A DNA stretch of 64,000 nt from Candidatus Hydrogenisulfobacillus filiaventi. Lineage in GTDB: Bacteria > Bacillota > Sulfobacillia > Sulfobacillales > R501. Under the pieces are notes generated by a model. It was not told the origin of the DNA, made no database searches, and saw only the letters and a program-made list of their open reading frames with translations. The DNA is taken from NCBI GenBank assembly GCA_902809825.1, contig LR778114.1:1488001-1552000 (forward strand). The letters are read 5' to 3'. This document shows positions 26,290 through 34,716 of the stretch, in pieces; the stretch's first letter is position 1; every line of letters begins with the position of its first letter. A program made the position numbers and the translations under genes.

Positions 26290-27180
26290 CTAAGGTCCGG
26301 GCAGGATGTCACCTTCTGCGACCTCCCCGCGGCCGGCCGCCTCCGCAATCCAGCGCCGCAACGTATCCGCCCGCAGCCCCACCCGGAGGGCCTCCAGCGC
26401 CAGCACGTCCTCAGGGTGCACATTGCCCAGGTTCACATCGGGTCCGAAGCGGGCAATGAGCTCCTGCTGCTGATGCTTGCGGGGGGCCTCCCACAGGAGG
26501 CGGCGCGGATCCGACACGTGCGTGACCAGGGCCTCCACCTCCTGGTCGATAATAGCCCCCTGGGCGTCGTAGATCACTACCCCGGCCCCGCTTTCCCGTC
26601 CCTCCACAATCACCAGGTCGGCTCCCGCCTCCAGGTCCCGTTCCACCTGTTCCCACAAGGCCATGGTGGGGACGCGGTCCCGGGGATCCTTCTTCCCCAC
26701 TTCGCTGAGGACGAAACGGAAGCCCCAGCGGCGGGCCCGCTGGATCGCCGCCCGCCGGGCCCGGGGGTCCATGCGCACGGTGCCGTCGGACACCTCGATG
26801 CCGGTGAAGCCCAGCTCCGCCGCCCGGTCCAGGAACGCCTCCAGCTTGCCCTGCAGGGCCGCCAGCTCCAGAAAGGTGCCCCCGGGGAAGATCTCCACCC
26901 CGGCCTGCCGCACCAGGGCGATCTTGCGCCGAAGCAGGGCGGCAGGGTAGAAGGCGGAGGTGCCGAAGGTCAGTTTCACATAGTCGACGTAGTCCGCGCC
27001 CAGCTCCATCAGGTCCCGGGTGTCGGTCAGACCCAGGCCCTTGTCAATCACCATCGTGCGTCCGAACCGGCGGGGTTTGCCGCTGCGGTCGGGATAGGGC
27101 CAGGCCAGGACCCCGGCCCAGGCCTTCCGGGCGGATCCTTCCCCGACCCGGGACGGTTCCGAATATGGCGCCACAGGCAC
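26290..27180 (-). CDS. comA: Phosphosulfolactate synthase
   Basis: ComA adds sulfite to phosphoenolpyruvate to make phosphosulfolactate. The 296-residue protein starts at GTG 27180 (or GTG 27174) after AAAGGAGG. Landmarks are TMVIDKGLGLTDTRDLMELG, YVDYVKLTFGTSAFYP, VEIFPGGTFLELAALQGKL, FTGIEVSDGTVRM and DLVIVEGRESGAGV. The first ~40 residues may be an extension. It is followed by comB and is divergent from an MFS gene. Confidence 0.92.
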   Translation of the reverse strand: MPVAPYSEPSRVGEGSARKAWAGVLAWPYPDRSGKPRRFGRTMVIDKGLGLTDTRDLMELGADYVDYVKLTFGTSAFYPAALLRRKIALVRQAGVEIFPGGTFLELAALQGKLEAFLDRAAELGFTGIEVSDGTVRMDPRARRAAIQRARRWGFRFVLSEVGKKDPRDRVPTMALWEQVERDLEAGADLVIVEGRESGAGVVIYDAQGAIIDQEVEALVTHVSDPRRLLWEAPRKHQQQELIARFGPDVNLGNVHPEDVLALEALRVGLRADTLRRWIAEAAGRGEVAEGDILPGP

Positions 27181-27343
27181 CGCCCTCCTTTACGCGATCC
27201 TGGCTGTCGCTTCCCTGCCATGCTATTCGGCCCCCGCGGCGGGGGAGCCGCCGCCGGCCTGCCATTTTCGCCCACCTGTCAACCCGGCTAAGGGCAGGCG
27301 GAAGCGGGCAGGCTGAAGCCTGCAGCAAAGGAGGGGCCATTGC

Positions 27344-28600
27344 GTGGGAGAGCACGGACGCGGAAAGGGCAGGGACCGGCATGGGGCCAAGCTCTGGGTG
27401 CTGGCCCTGGTTCCGTTCATCATGGTGCTGGGCAACTCGATGCTGATCCCGGTCCTGCCCCGCATGATGGCGGTCATGCATCTGACCCTATTCCAGGTCG
27501 GTCTCATCATCACTGTGTTCTCGGTGCCGGCGGGGCTCATCATTCCCCTGGCAGGGGCGTTGTCGGACCGGGTCGGCCGCAAGGTGGTGATGGCGCCGGC
27601 GCTGGTGCTGTACGGCTTCGGGGGACTGGGGGCCGGCTTCGCCGCCTGGCTGCTGCCGCACCCCTATCCCTGGATCATGGGGTTCCGGCTGGCCCAAGGC
27701 ATCGGGGCTGGTGGCACCTACCAGCTGGCCATGGCGGTGGCCGGCGACATGTTTACCGGGCGCGGGCGTTCGCGGGCGCTGGGACTGCTGGAGGCGGCCA
27801 ACGGCACCGGCAAGGTGGTGTCGCCGGTGGCAGGGTCGGCGCTGGCCCTGCTGGTCTGGTTCGCCCCCTTCTTCGTCTACGGCCTGCTGGCCCTGCCCAT
27901 TGCCGCGGCGGTCTGGTGGGTCCTGCGGGAGCCCGCCCGGGCGCAAAGCGGCAGCCTGAGCGGCTACTGGCAGGGTCTGGCTTCCACCTTCCGCCGCAAG
28001 GGCGGGGCCATGGCCCTCACCTTCCTGGCCGGCTCGGTGGTGCTCTTCATCCTCTTCGGGGTCTTAAGCTACCTGGCCGACGTGCTGGAAGCGGTGTTCG
28101 GGGTGCGGGAATTCGCCCGCGGCCTCCTGATCGCCATCCCGGTGGCGGCCTCCGCCGCCACCTCCTACGCGACCGGGGCCTGGTTGCAGGGCCATCTGCG
28201 GGGGGGCGCGAAAGGGGTGGTGGTGGGCGGCCTGGCCCTGGTCGCCGCGGCCATGGTGGCGGAACCAGTGGTGGTGCTGCGCTCGCCCGTCTGGGCCCTG
28301 GCGGTGCTGGTGGGCATGGGGCTGGGTACCGGAGCCGTCCTGCCCGCGGTCAACACCCTGGTTACCAGCGCCGTAACCGTCCATCAGCGCGGCGCCGTCA
28401 CCAGCCTCTACGGCAGCGTGCGCTTCTTCGGTGTCGCCCTGGGTCCGCCGGCCTTCAGCCTGGCCATGCAGGCCCGCTATCCGGTCTTCTGGGCTGCGGC
28501 AGCCCTGTCCGCCCTCAGCGCCCTGGCCGCCGGCCTGCTGCTGCGGGAGGACCGCCTGCTGCCGGAGGCCGCCGATCCCCCCGCCCGGCGGCCGGCCTGA
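27344..28600 (+). CDS. MFS transporter (12 membrane spans)
   Basis: This is a 418-residue protein from GTG 27344, with AAAGGAGGGG 8 bases upstream. It has the major-facilitator motif A GALSDRVGRKVVM between spans 2 and 3, FRLAQGIGAGGTYQLAMAVA in span 4, and about 12 spans. It resembles the drug/proton antiporter (DHA1) group. It is divergent from comAB with a 163-bp gap, so export of sulfolactate or a related compound is a testable guess. Substrate unknown. Confidence 0.85.
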   Translation: MGEHGRGKGRDRHGAKLWVLALVPFIMVLGNSMLIPVLPRMMAVMHLTLFQVGLIITVFSVPAGLIIPLAGALSDRVGRKVVMAPALVLYGFGGLGAGFAAWLLPHPYPWIMGFRLAQGIGAGGTYQLAMAVAGDMFTGRGRSRALGLLEAANGTGKVVSPVAGSALALLVWFAPFFVYGLLALPIAAAVWWVLREPARAQSGSLSGYWQGLASTFRRKGGAMALTFLAGSVVLFILFGVLSYLADVLEAVFGVREFARGLLIAIPVAASAATSYATGAWLQGHLRGGAKGVVVGGLALVAAAMVAEPVVVLRSPVWALAVLVGMGLGTGAVLPAVNTLVTSAVTVHQRGAVTSLYGSVRFFGVALGPPAFSLAMQARYPVFWAAAALSALSALAAGLLLREDRLLPEAADPPARRPA

Positions 28601-28604
28601 CAGC

Positions 28605-29183
28605 TCAGCCGCCCAGCGCCCGGCGGAGCAGCGGCCAGGCAGCCCGGACCGAGAGGAAGGGACCGGGGTGGAAGGCCTCCAGGGTCCCGCCGGGGCCGAT
28701 GAGGGCACTAGCCGGGAAGCCCTGCACCCCGTAGGCCTTTGCCACGTACCCGGGCTGGTCGAGGAGGATGGGGTAGCGGATCCCCGCCTGGCGGGCCTCG
28801 CGTCGCACATTCAGCGGATCCTGCTCCACGTCGATCCCCACCACCCGCACCGCCCGGCCGTACCGGGCGGCGATCCGGTTCAGCACGGCCACCTCGCGCC
28901 CGCAGGCGGGCACGTTCAGGTTAAAGAAGGTAAGGAGGACGGGGTGGCCACCCGCTTCCAGCTGCCGGAGGCTGACTAGGCGGCCGCCCAGGGTCTGCAG
29001 CTGAAAGGTGGGGGCCGCCGCCCCCACCCGCGCTGCGGCCAGCGGGGCCGGCGTGGCCGCGATCGACAGGGTGGAATGGGCCATCCGCGCCAGCCACGGC
29101 CGCGCGGCCGCCAGGGCCGCGGTCAGGACCACCCCCGCCCCCACCAGGCCCAGGAGCTGGCGCTCCGCCGCCTCCAGCCTCAC
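28605..29183 (-). CDS. TlpA/redoxin-fold protein with a single cysteine
   Basis: This 192-residue membrane-anchored protein (span about residues 10-25) has a thioredoxin-like domain: APTFQLQTLGGRLVSLRQLE, then PVLLTFFNLNVPACGRE, GIDVEQDPLNVRREAR and YGVQGFPASALIGPGG. At the active site only the second Cys of CxxC remains (V-P-A-C), so it cannot form the usual disulfide. It is the last gene of the cytochrome oxidase operon, where Sco/TlpA-like proteins often deliver copper or reduce CuA. Its role here is uncertain. Confidence 0.75.
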   Translation of the reverse strand: MRLEAAERQLLGLVGAGVVLTAALAAARPWLARMAHSTLSIAATPAPLAAARVGAAAPTFQLQTLGGRLVSLRQLEAGGHPVLLTFFNLNVPACGREVAVLNRIAARYGRAVRVVGIDVEQDPLNVRREARQAGIRYPILLDQPGYVAKAYGVQGFPASALIGPGGTLEAFHPGPFLSVRAAWPLLRRALGG

Positions 29184-29195
29184 GACCCTCCCCCC

Positions 29196-29291
29196 TTACA
29201 TGTCCTGCATGTGATCGTGCATGAAGACCCGTCCCACCAAGGTGGCCGACACCACCGCCACCACCCCTACAATCCCCAAGGCCCACAGCAC
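29196..29291 (-). CDS. 31-residue His/Met-tailed membrane protein in the cox operon
   Basis: This short frame starts at GTG 29291, with a purine-rich AAAGGGGG about 11 bases upstream, 18 bases after ctaA. It encodes one membrane span (LWALGIVGVVAVVSATLVG) and a tail FMHDHMQDM rich in His and Met, residues that can bind copper. No family was recognised. The short spacing to ctaA and to the TlpA-like gene suggests a real operon member. It could be a small oxidase subunit or copper-handling peptide. Confidence 0.5.
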   Translation of the reverse strand: MLWALGIVGVVAVVSATLVGRVFMHDHMQDM

Positions 29292-29309
29292 AGGCCCCGC
29301 CCCCTTTCG

Positions 29310-30284
29310 TCAGCGCGCCGGCGCCCCGGCCGCCACCGGTCCCGGTTCCGCGGCCCGGGAGACCGCCGCCGCCGGCCACGTCTCATAAGCCAGATAGGCC
29401 AGCGTCCCGAACAGCCCCTGCATGTTGGAGACGTGCAGCATGAAGGCACTGACGGAGAGGTGGCTCAACACCAAGTAGGCGCCGCTAGCGGCCTGGGTCA
29501 GGACCAGCACCAGCGCCAGCCAGGCCGCCCGGTACAGATCGGGCCGCTGGGCCCGCTCCCGCGCGGTGCGCACCACCAGCCAGGCGATCCAGACGGCCAG
29601 GCTCACCGCCACCAGGCGGTGGGCCTCCACCAGCGCCAGGCGCTGGGTCCAGGCCGCCGGCCACAACCGCCCGTTGCAGAGCGGCCAGGTCAGACAGGCG
29701 ACCGCCGCTCCCCGGCTGGCCACGTAGGCCCCCAAATAGATGGCCCCGAAGGTATAGAGGAGCAGGGCGCGGATACCCCGGCGCACCCCCGGCGAGGGAG
29801 GCCGCTGGCGAAAGGCCGAGCGCGCCGCCTGCTGCTGCAAAAACACGGTCAGCAGCAGGATCCCGGTCAGAGCCAGCACCGAGATGCCGAAGTGGAGGGC
29901 GAGGACCCAGGGCGGGTTGACGAACAACACCGCCAGGGCCCCCAGGGTCGCCTGGGCCAGGATGGCCGCCAGCGCCAGACCCGCAAACCAGCGGACCTCT
30001 AGCCACACCCGGTACCGGACCAGGGCCCACACCGCATACAGGGTGGCCAGGCCCGCCCCCACGCTCACCACGGCCCGGTGCAGGAATTCGATGAGGACAT
30101 GAATATTGCCCAGCGAGGGAATCACCGCGCCGTTGCACAGCGGCCAGTCATTGCCGCATCCGAAGGCGGAACCGGTAATGGTGTCCAGAAAGCCGACGAA
30201 GTTGACCAGGAAAATGGCGACTACGCTGACCCAGCCTACCCGGATGAGCCAGCGCGCCGGGGTTCTGCCCGCCACCTCTGCCAT
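29310..30284 (-). CDS. ctaA: Heme A synthase
   Basis: CtaA/Cox15 oxidises heme O to heme A for aa3-type oxidases. The 324-residue protein has eight spans in two similar halves. Heme-ligand His occur in VLIEFLHRAVVSVGAGLATL, ALHFGISVLAL, LVEAHRLVAVSLAVWIAWLV and MLHVSNMQGLFG. Cys pairs CGNDWPLCNG and CLTWPLCNG sit in matching extracellular loops. It lies 15 bases after the DUF420 gene. Confidence 0.93.
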   Translation of the reverse strand: MAEVAGRTPARWLIRVGWVSVVAIFLVNFVGFLDTITGSAFGCGNDWPLCNGAVIPSLGNIHVLIEFLHRAVVSVGAGLATLYAVWALVRYRVWLEVRWFAGLALAAILAQATLGALAVLFVNPPWVLALHFGISVLALTGILLLTVFLQQQAARSAFRQRPPSPGVRRGIRALLLYTFGAIYLGAYVASRGAAVACLTWPLCNGRLWPAAWTQRLALVEAHRLVAVSLAVWIAWLVVRTARERAQRPDLYRAAWLALVLVLTQAASGAYLVLSHLSVSAFMLHVSNMQGLFGTLAYLAYETWPAAAVSRAAEPGPVAAGAPAR

Positions 30285-30299
30285 GCCCAGGACCGCCTC

Positions 30300-30779
30300 C
30301 TATCGACCGGCCGCGGTCCCCAGCACCACGTGAACCAGGTTGCCGGTGGTGGGACCGGGCGTAAAGATGGTGAACAGCAACAGGTAGACCCCCAGCCCCG
30401 TGGCCGCCGCCACAAACCAGAACACCACCGTCCAGGGGGCCACCTTGCGGTGCACCGGGAAGCGGCCCTTCAGGGCCAGGCGCAGGGTGACGATGCCCAG
30501 CGCGCCAGCCAAGGTGGCCAGGATGACATGTACCTGCAGGAAGGCTTGGTAGGCCAGCGCCCAGCTTCGAGGGCCGCCGAACAACGTGTCCCCGACCAGC
30601 AGCGACTGGGCCAGGTAGCTCAGAAAGAACAGGGTGGCCAGGCTGGCCCCCAGGATCATCCAGCGCCGGTGAACCTCCACCTGGCCGCGCCGGATGCGGC
30701 TCCAACCGGTGGCGATGGCGCCTGCGCTCCCGATCATCAGCAGCTCGTTGACCAGTGCCCAGGCGCTTTCAATACTCAT
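30300..30779 (-). CDS. DUF420 membrane protein (CtaM-type)
   Basis: This 159-residue protein has four or five spans. It carries family His in RGQVEVHRRWMILGA, YQAFLQVHVILATLAGALG and FPVHRKVAPWTVVFWFVAAA. DUF420 proteins (CtaM in Staphylococcus, YozB in Bacillus) are needed for aa3 oxidase assembly. Placement between ctaB and ctaA supports that role. Confidence 0.82.
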   Translation of the reverse strand: MSIESAWALVNELLMIGSAGAIATGWSRIRRGQVEVHRRWMILGASLATLFFLSYLAQSLLVGDTLFGGPRSWALAYQAFLQVHVILATLAGALGIVTLRLALKGRFPVHRKVAPWTVVFWFVAAATGLGVYLLLFTIFTPGPTTGNLVHVVLGTAAGR

Positions 30780-30829
30780 GCCGGTTCCCCCCCTTTAACA
30801 GCTGGCGCGCTCCGCCTAGGCCGCCAAGC

Positions 30830-31801
30830 CTAGGCATGCACGTTCAGCACCATGGCAATGAACACCGCGGCCAGGTACATCAGCGAGGCCAGGAATGTCC
30901 GTTTGGCCCATTTTACCGCCGGCAGCTGCTCACGTGCCATGGCCACCGTCAGGATCAGGAAGCCCAGGCCGGCCACGGCTGCTACCCCCAGGTACATCCG
31001 CCCCACCACGCCGGTGCCATAGAGCAGCAGGGAGGCTGCCACCAGCAGCACGGCGTACCCCACACTCTGCCGCTTGGTGACGCGCTCGCCGCGGACCGCA
31101 GGCATCATGGGAATCCCGGCCCGGCGGTAGTCGTCGTTCTTGAACAGGGCCAGCGCCCAGAAATGGGGCGGGGTCCACAGGAACACGATCAGGAACATGA
31201 GGCCGGCTGCCGCCGCCAGGTGGCCAGTCACCGCCGCCCACCCCACCAGGGGCGGAAAGGCGCCGGCGCCGCCGCCGATGACGATATTCTGGGGCGTAGT
31301 GCGCTTGAGCCACATCGTATAAATGAACACGTAATACAGGAATCCGCCCAAGGACAGCCCGGCGGTCAGGGGATTGACCGCCACGGCCAGCAGCAGGGTG
31401 GACACCACGCCCAGGATGATGCCAAAGGCCAGCGCCTGCCCGGGCGCCACCAAGCCCTGCGGCAGCGGCCGGCGTTGGGTACGCCGCATAATGGCGTCGA
31501 TGTCCCGGTCATACCACATGTTGAGAGCGGCCGCCCCGCCGGTGGACAAGGCCAGTCCCAGCATGGTCCACAGGGTACGGGCCAGGGGCAGATGCCCCCC
31601 GCTGGCCACCACCATGGCCGAAAAGGCGGTAAACAGCAGCAGGAGCATGATCCGGGGCTTGGTCAGTTCCACATAAGCCCTGACCACCTCCCACCGCCGC
31701 CCGAGACCCGCGGACGGCACCGGAGCGGCAATGCCCAGCACCGGCAGCGGCCCCGCGTCGCCCACCGGGCTTTCTGCAATCTCCTGCGTGTAGGTCTCCA
31801 C
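30830..31801 (-). CDS. ctaB: Protoheme IX farnesyltransferase (heme O synthase)
   Basis: CtaB farnesylates heme B to heme O. The 323-residue form starts at GTG 31801 after GGAGGAG; the longer frame upstream has no RBS. Landmarks are YVELTKPRIMLLLLFTAFSA, the prenyl-diphosphate site NMWYDRDIDAIMRRTQRRPL, and LWTPPHFWALALFKNDDYRR. It supplies the substrate of CtaA in the same operon. Confidence 0.94.
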   Translation of the reverse strand: METYTQEIAESPVGDAGPLPVLGIAAPVPSAGLGRRWEVVRAYVELTKPRIMLLLLFTAFSAMVVASGGHLPLARTLWTMLGLALSTGGAAALNMWYDRDIDAIMRRTQRRPLPQGLVAPGQALAFGIILGVVSTLLLAVAVNPLTAGLSLGGFLYYVFIYTMWLKRTTPQNIVIGGGAGAFPPLVGWAAVTGHLAAAAGLMFLIVFLWTPPHFWALALFKNDDYRRAGIPMMPAVRGERVTKRQSVGYAVLLVAASLLLYGTGVVGRMYLGVAAVAGLGFLILTVAMAREQLPAVKWAKRTFLASLMYLAAVFIAMVLNVHA

Positions 31802-31902
31802 CCTGTTCTCCTCCTCACGTCCGACCCATGCCGGAACCACGCCCGCCGGGGCCGGACCAGGGCGGAGGAACCCCCTCCGCCCCCGGGGTCCCGACCCCGC
31901 GC

Positions 31903-32103
31903 TCAGCGCCCGCCGCCGGGGGGCGACTCCTGCTCCGCCGCGGCCATGTCGCGATCCACCGCCTGGGCCAGGGCCCGCAGACCCATCAGCAGGCCGGTCA
32001 TGACCACCACCTGAATCACCCACCAGACCGCGTCCCACCAGTGAGGCAGCCCGGGGCTGGCCGGAAACGGATAGGGGAAATGCGGCCAGAACGACTCATG
32101 CAT
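31903..32103 (-). CDS. Small membrane protein, possible oxidase subunit IV
   Basis: This is a 66-residue protein with an aromatic N-terminus (ESFWPHFPYPFPASPGLPHW), one span (WDAVWWVIQVVVMTGLLMGL) and a charged tail. It lies directly after the subunit III gene, the place of the small subunit IV in many Bacillota oxidase operons, but lacks the usual three spans. Family unknown. Confidence 0.6.
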   Translation of the reverse strand: MHESFWPHFPYPFPASPGLPHWWDAVWWVIQVVVMTGLLMGLRALAQAVDRDMAAAEQESPPGGGR

Positions 32104-32130
32104 GGATTCCCGCCTCCTTTCCGGGGTGCG

Positions 32131-32703
32131 TTACAGCAGGTAGAACACGAGCCAGGTCGCGATCCACAGGTAGACGGTCATCATCCACCACATCTGGACC
32201 GCTTCCACGTCCCAGTGGTTCCCGGCTGTGAACCGCACCCGCACCCCGCGCAGCTTCACCACCACCAGCAGCAGCTCCCCCACCAGCAGGTACAGCAGGC
32301 TCGCCCCCAGGCTGGTGTAGAAGATCTCGCCGTAGTGGCTGTAGAACGACGCCGGGTGCTGCACCCAGGCCGCCACCAGCAGCGCCATCCCCACCAGGCC
32401 GAACAGCATGGTCAGGGTCAGTCCGGTGTTCATCCCGGCCAGGTTGTCCCGCCGGATGGCCTTCAGGCCAGCCCGGACGGTGATCGCGCTCAGGATGAGG
32501 GCCACCGTCGCGAGTACCCCAAGTACCTGGCTCAGCCTGGCTGGCACGTAGGCGCTAGCTAAATCGTACCGCACATTAATCAGAACGACATAGGGGATGA
32601 TCTGGCTGAAGATAAAAAGTCCAAATCCTCCCCGATACATTCTGAGGTCCTGCCGGCTGATCGGCTCCAGCACCTGGGCCCCTTGTCCGGTTTCGGACGC
32701 CAT
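32131..32703 (-). CDS. ctaE: Cytochrome c oxidase subunit III
   Basis: This is a 190-residue, five-span protein. It has MYRGGFGLFIFSQIIPYVVL in span 1 and a C-terminal region ending FTAGNHWDVEAVQMWWMMTV. The H-x-x-x-E and W-x-x-x pattern near the end fits the short subunit III form of Bacillota. Subunit III stabilises the oxidase and shapes oxygen and proton entry. It lies between ctaD and the 66-residue gene. Confidence 0.85.
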   Translation of the reverse strand: MASETGQGAQVLEPISRQDLRMYRGGFGLFIFSQIIPYVVLINVRYDLASAYVPARLSQVLGVLATVALILSAITVRAGLKAIRRDNLAGMNTGLTLTMLFGLVGMALLVAAWVQHPASFYSHYGEIFYTSLGASLLYLLVGELLLVVVKLRGVRVRFTAGNHWDVEAVQMWWMMTVYLWIATWLVFYLL

Positions 32704-32754
32704 ATGGACACTCCCTCCTTCACAAGCCCGGAGGCGGGGGCGGGTCCGCCGCCC

Positions 32755-34671
32755 TCACGCCTCCTGGTCGGGCGCTCCCGCCGGCTCCAGCGTGGCCGCC
32801 AGCTGGCCGGCCGCCGGCTCCACCACCGTGGCCGGGCTGTCGTCGCCGTAGCGGTAGAAGCTGCCCACCACCCGCGGGATCACGTCGAAGTTGTTGCGGG
32901 GCACGGGCGTGGCCGTGGCCCACTCCAGGGTCTTGGCCTGCCAGGGGTTCTCCACCGCCTTGGGACCCGCCACCCAGGCCCAGATGATGTAGCCCATGTT
33001 GAACACGAACCCGGCACCCAGCAGGAAGGCGAAGATGGAGACGCTGTCATTGAGCGCGGTCAGGTAGGGCGGGTACACCGCCACCCACCGGTTCATGCCC
33101 TGCAGGCCCAGGAGGAACATCTGGCTGAAGGTGCCGTTAAAGGCCAGGAAGATCCAGATGGCCCCGAACAGCGCCACCTTCTCGTTGTAGGTGCGGCCGG
33201 AGAGCTTCGGCAGCCAGTAGTACATGGCGGCGAACGCCGTGAACACCATGCCGCCGATGATGGTGTAGTGGAAGTGGCCCACCACCCAGAAGGTGTCATG
33301 GATCTGCAGATTCACGGCCGGATCGGCCAGGAACACCCCGGTAAGGCCGCCGAAGAGGAAGTTGAACATGCTCATCAGCACCAGCACCAGGGGCGTCCTG
33401 AGGCGGGCCCGCGACTTCCAGAGCGTGCCCAGGGTAGTCATGTAGGCGAAGCCGGTCGGGACCGAGATCATCTCCGTGAAGAAGGAGAAGGGCAGGATCT
33501 CGCTGTTGCGGATGTTGGTGAACATGTGGTGCGCCCAAACCATCCCCGACAGCATCATCACGAAGATGAGCCCCATCACGCCCCACTGGCGGGCAAACAG
33601 GGTCTTGCGGGTCATGACTGGGATGATCTCCTGCCACATGGCCAGGGCCGGCACCACGATGATATAGACCTCCGGGTGGCCGAAGAGCCAGAAGAGGTCG
33701 ATGAAGGTCAGGGGACTGCCCACCGAGGAGAAGAAGGGCAGGGGCACGATCCGGTTCAGGAGCCCGAGGACGAAGGTGGTCTGGATCTCCGGCAGCCACA
33801 GGATGTTGAGCAGGCTGACGGTGACCATGCCCCAGGCGAACATCGGCAGCCGTCCCCAGGTGACGCCCGGCGCCCGCTTGAAGATCACGGTGGCGGTGAG
33901 GTTCAAGGCCACCATCAGCGAGGACATGGTGAGGGCGAACACCCCGAGGTAGTAGTAGATGATCCCGCCCGGGTCCTGGGCCGCCAGGGGCTCATACCCG
34001 CGCCAGCCGGTGTCCCAGTAGCCCAGCAGCGGGCTGAACAGGACGGTCAGGATCCCGAAGGAGACCAGCCACACGCTCAGTCCCGACAGGCGGGGGAAGG
34101 CGGTGGTGCGGCTACCGATCATGAGGGGCACGAAGTAGTTGCCCAGCCCCCCGATCATGAACACGGTCGCCACCGAGAACATCATGATGGTGCCGTGGAT
34201 GCCCACCGCGGACAGGTACTGGTTGGGGGTGCTGAACACCCACAGGTGGTCCTTCATCAGCTCCAGGCGGAAGATCATGGCCACCAGCCCGGCGATGAGG
34301 AAGCCGCCGGCCGAGGAGGCCATGTACTGCAGGCCGATGACCTTGTGGTCGGTGCTGAACTGGAAGTACCGCCGCCAGTCCCGGTGCTCGGCCGGCTCCG
34401 GGTAGCCCAGCAGCGGCAGGATGGTGCCCTCCCAGCCGCCCACGCCCATGAGCCAGGCCACCAGTGCGGCCAGCCAGCCCAGGGTGGCGCCGGGCGTCGT
34501 CACCAGCGGCCGGCCCCGGAAGGGATCCAGGACCTCGGTGACCAGGACGTCCACGACCAGGAAGGCGATGGTCGCCCACAGCACGCCCCGCAGGATGGGC
34601 GGCATGGGGGCCTTCTCGGCCTGCGGCTGCGGGTTGGTGCGGGACTTCCCGGCGTATGCTGCAGAAGCCAT
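32755..34671 (-). CDS. ctaD: Cytochrome c oxidase subunit I with N-terminal extension
   Basis: Subunit I reduces oxygen and pumps protons. ATG 34671 follows AAAAGGAGGT. The 638-residue protein has the heme-copper ligands in GIHGTIMMFSVATVFMIGG, FGHPEVYIIVVPA (cross-linked His-Tyr), GMVWAHHMFT (CuB) and WVVGHFHYTIIGG. Two extra spans (residues about 27-45 and 60-80) precede the canonical first helix. HPEVY and its Glu mark the A-type family. The downstream C-terminus has further spans and an acidic tail. Confidence 0.95.
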   Translation of the reverse strand: MASAAYAGKSRTNPQPQAEKAPMPPILRGVLWATIAFLVVDVLVTEVLDPFRGRPLVTTPGATLGWLAALVAWLMGVGGWEGTILPLLGYPEPAEHRDWRRYFQFSTDHKVIGLQYMASSAGGFLIAGLVAMIFRLELMKDHLWVFSTPNQYLSAVGIHGTIMMFSVATVFMIGGLGNYFVPLMIGSRTTAFPRLSGLSVWLVSFGILTVLFSPLLGYWDTGWRGYEPLAAQDPGGIIYYYLGVFALTMSSLMVALNLTATVIFKRAPGVTWGRLPMFAWGMVTVSLLNILWLPEIQTTFVLGLLNRIVPLPFFSSVGSPLTFIDLFWLFGHPEVYIIVVPALAMWQEIIPVMTRKTLFARQWGVMGLIFVMMLSGMVWAHHMFTNIRNSEILPFSFFTEMISVPTGFAYMTTLGTLWKSRARLRTPLVLVLMSMFNFLFGGLTGVFLADPAVNLQIHDTFWVVGHFHYTIIGGMVFTAFAAMYYWLPKLSGRTYNEKVALFGAIWIFLAFNGTFSQMFLLGLQGMNRWVAVYPPYLTALNDSVSIFAFLLGAGFVFNMGYIIWAWVAGPKAVENPWQAKTLEWATATPVPRNNFDVIPRVVGSFYRYGDDSPATVVEPAAGQLAATLEPAGAPDQEA

Positions 34672-34716
34672 CTGTCGACCTCCTTTTCTGCGGCCCGCCA
34701 ACCGGCGGCCGGGGGA

